From Syntrophorhabdales bacterium (GTDB taxonomy: Bacteria; Desulfobacterota; Syntrophorhabdia; Syntrophorhabdales; WCHB1-27): 58,200 nucleotides of DNA. The position numbers and the translations under genes were made by a program. The stretch spans positions 1 to 58,200 of the forward strand of contig DATKNH010000016.1 of assembly GCA_035541455.1 (NCBI GenBank), read 5' to 3'. How positions within the stretch are numbered: the stretch's first letter is position 1; each line of letters opens with the position of its first letter. The notes below the pieces were generated by a model. It was given only the letters and a program-made list of their open reading frames with translations, ran no database searches and had not been told where the DNA came from. Positions 57,340 to 58,200 of the stretch are shown piece by piece.

Positions 57340-58200
57340 TTAGCTCTTCTTGGCCTGTTCAAAGGCCGCCTTTGCCATTCTCTTCGTAAGTACACCGACC
57401 AGATGGCGTCTGTACTCTTCGGATGCGTGGATATCGCCGACCGGCTCGCATTCTTCTGAGGCAGCTTCGCCCGCTTTCTCGAAGAGCGCATCAGTCAGTT
57501 TTTTGCCGACAAGCACGCTTTCCGCTTTCTTTGCGCGTACCGATGTGGGTGCCGCGTTACCGAGGACGACTCGAGCGTCTTTGCAGGTGTCTCCATCGAG
57601 CGTGATTGAGACAGCGACGGCAACAATGCCCTGATCACTTTCCAGCAGATTGAACTTCTTGTACGCAGTTGCCGATTTTGCGGCAGGGGCGGGAACCTGG
57701 ACCTCGAGAATTATCTCGCCCGGCTCCATGGCTGTTTCAAAAAGATCAGTGTAGAACTCCTCAAGCGGTATAGTCCGCTCGCCCTTTGCGCTGCCCACCT
57801 TTACTGTAGCGCCAAGAGCCGTAAGCACCGGCGCCGGGTCACCCGCAGAGTCTGCGTGCGCCAGGTTGCCGCCGATGGTGCCCCAGTTCCTCACCTGGAT
57901 AGAGGCTAGCTTCTCTTCCATGTCGGTCAGGACCGGATACTTCTTCGCAATCACGTCAGATTTCTCGATCGCACGGTGGGTGGTCGTTGCCCCTATCTTG
58001 AGACCGCCTTTGTCATCGTACTTAATGTAGCTGAGCTCATTAAGTCCTTTGATGTCGATCAGGTACTCTACCTGTACGAGTCCCTGCCGCATCACGATCA
58101 AGAGTGATTGTCCGCCGCAGATGATCTTGCATTCGTCCTTATGCTCCGCAAGCATCGCCAGCGCTTCCTTAACACTACCAGGTTGCAAATACGTAAAATC
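57340..58200 (-). CDS. Molybdenum hydroxylase FAD-binding (CoxM-like) subunit, 5' end cut by window
   Basis: FAD subunit of the hydroxylase. The frame stays open to base 58200, and its first codons read DFTYLQPGSVKEAL, the usual family beginning, so only a few residues are missing. The TTG at 58188 is not the start. FAD motifs are CGGQSLLIVMRQG and IQVRNWGTIGGNLAHADSAGDPAPVL. At about 286 residues it lacks the ~40-residue [4Fe-4S] insertion that marks the beta subunit of 4-hydroxybenzoyl-CoA reductase. This argues against that specific enzyme. It is the first gene of the operon. Confidence 0.93.
   Translation of the reverse strand, partial: DFTYLQPGSVKEALAMLAEHKDECKIICGGQSLLIVMRQGLVQVEYLIDIKGLNELSYIKYDDKGGLKIGATTTHRAIEKSDVIAKKYPVLTDMEEKLASIQVRNWGTIGGNLAHADSAGDPAPVLTALGATVKVGSAKGERTIPLEEFYTDLFETAMEPGEIILEVQVPAPAAKSATAYKKFNLLESDQGIVAVAVSITLDGDTCKDARVVLGNAAPTSVRAKKAESVLVGKKLTDALFEKAGEAASEECEPVGDIHASEEYRRHLVGVLTKRMAKAAFEQAKKS

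Noticed and set aside
54453-58200. Aerobic-type CO dehydrogenase (CoxLMS) assignment
   Set aside because: The large subunit lacks the Cu-binding Cys loop of CoxL; CoxG alone is not specific.

Overview
The window reads as chromosomal DNA of a strictly anaerobic, probably syntrophic, aromatic-degrading bacterium related to Syntrophorhabdus or other deltaproteobacterial lineages. This is an inference from gene content: beta-oxidation-type enzymes, an aryl-CoA ligase, molybdenum enzymes, two Nfn/Sud-type flavin transhydrogenase modules, a NuoEFG-like module and a hydrogenase-like sensor kinase. No rRNA, tRNA, CRISPR array, phage or complete insertion sequence was seen.

Region 1 (1-19166) looks like a catabolic island for an aromatic or related carboxylic acid. 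It holds a truncated enoyl-CoA hydratase, a complete branched-chain/aromatic-type ABC importer (minus strand), and a divergent IclR regulator behind a clear palindromic operator. A plus-strand series follows: ACMSD-type amidohydrolase/decarboxylase, phosphohistidine-domain protein, short Old-Yellow-Enzyme-type Fe-S flavoprotein, EntE-like aryl-CoA/AMP ligase and DUF362 protein. Then come a tautomerase and a molybdopterin oxidoreductase (minus), a TetR regulator and 3-hydroxybutyryl-CoA dehydrogenase. FdhD (19268) probably matures the Mo/W enzymes nearby.

Region 2 (20147-25941) is mixed housekeeping: DUF89 protein, MA-type metallopeptidase, SemiSWEET, MFS exporter, MscL with a zinc ribbon and class II photolyase.

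Region 3 (26110-32935) is five overlapping genes encoding NuoE-, NuoF- and NuoG-like subunits followed by NfnA/SudB- and NfnB/SudA-like subunits. It has a strong candidate promoter and a 20-bp palindrome in front. I read it as one multi-flavin, Fe-S-rich electron-bifurcating or confurcating complex without a hydrogenase or formate dehydrogenase active site.

Region 4 (33044-45410) holds a Ca-type P-ATPase, an orphan ABC binding protein, a SnoaL/Vgb-like pair, a DUF3300/DUF2950 pair, dodecin, a lipoprotein SppA protease, a THUMP-type rRNA methyltransferase and a flavodoxin-like protein.

Region 5 (45651-52907) is a redox-signalling block. It has a ferredoxin/[FeFe]-hydrogenase-like/histidine kinase fusion with altered H-cluster motifs, a lone receiver, a receiver-PAS-kinase hybrid, a single-chain fusion of NfnA and NfnB, and a LuxR-type regulator. 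A hydrogen or redox sensor thus sits beside a second copy of the transhydrogenase of region 3.

Region 6 (53145-58200) has an IstB-like protein without a P-loop. Converging on it is a molybdenum hydroxylase operon (FAD subunit, cut by the window edge; 2Fe-2S subunit; Mo subunit; small zinc-finger-like protein; CoxG).

Three kinds of non-coding repeat occur: two about 110-130 bp palindromic elements placed exactly after stop codons (15136, 21950), two 70-bp two-hairpin elements with a covarying stem (36307, 57261), and one AT-rich inverted repeat (14547).
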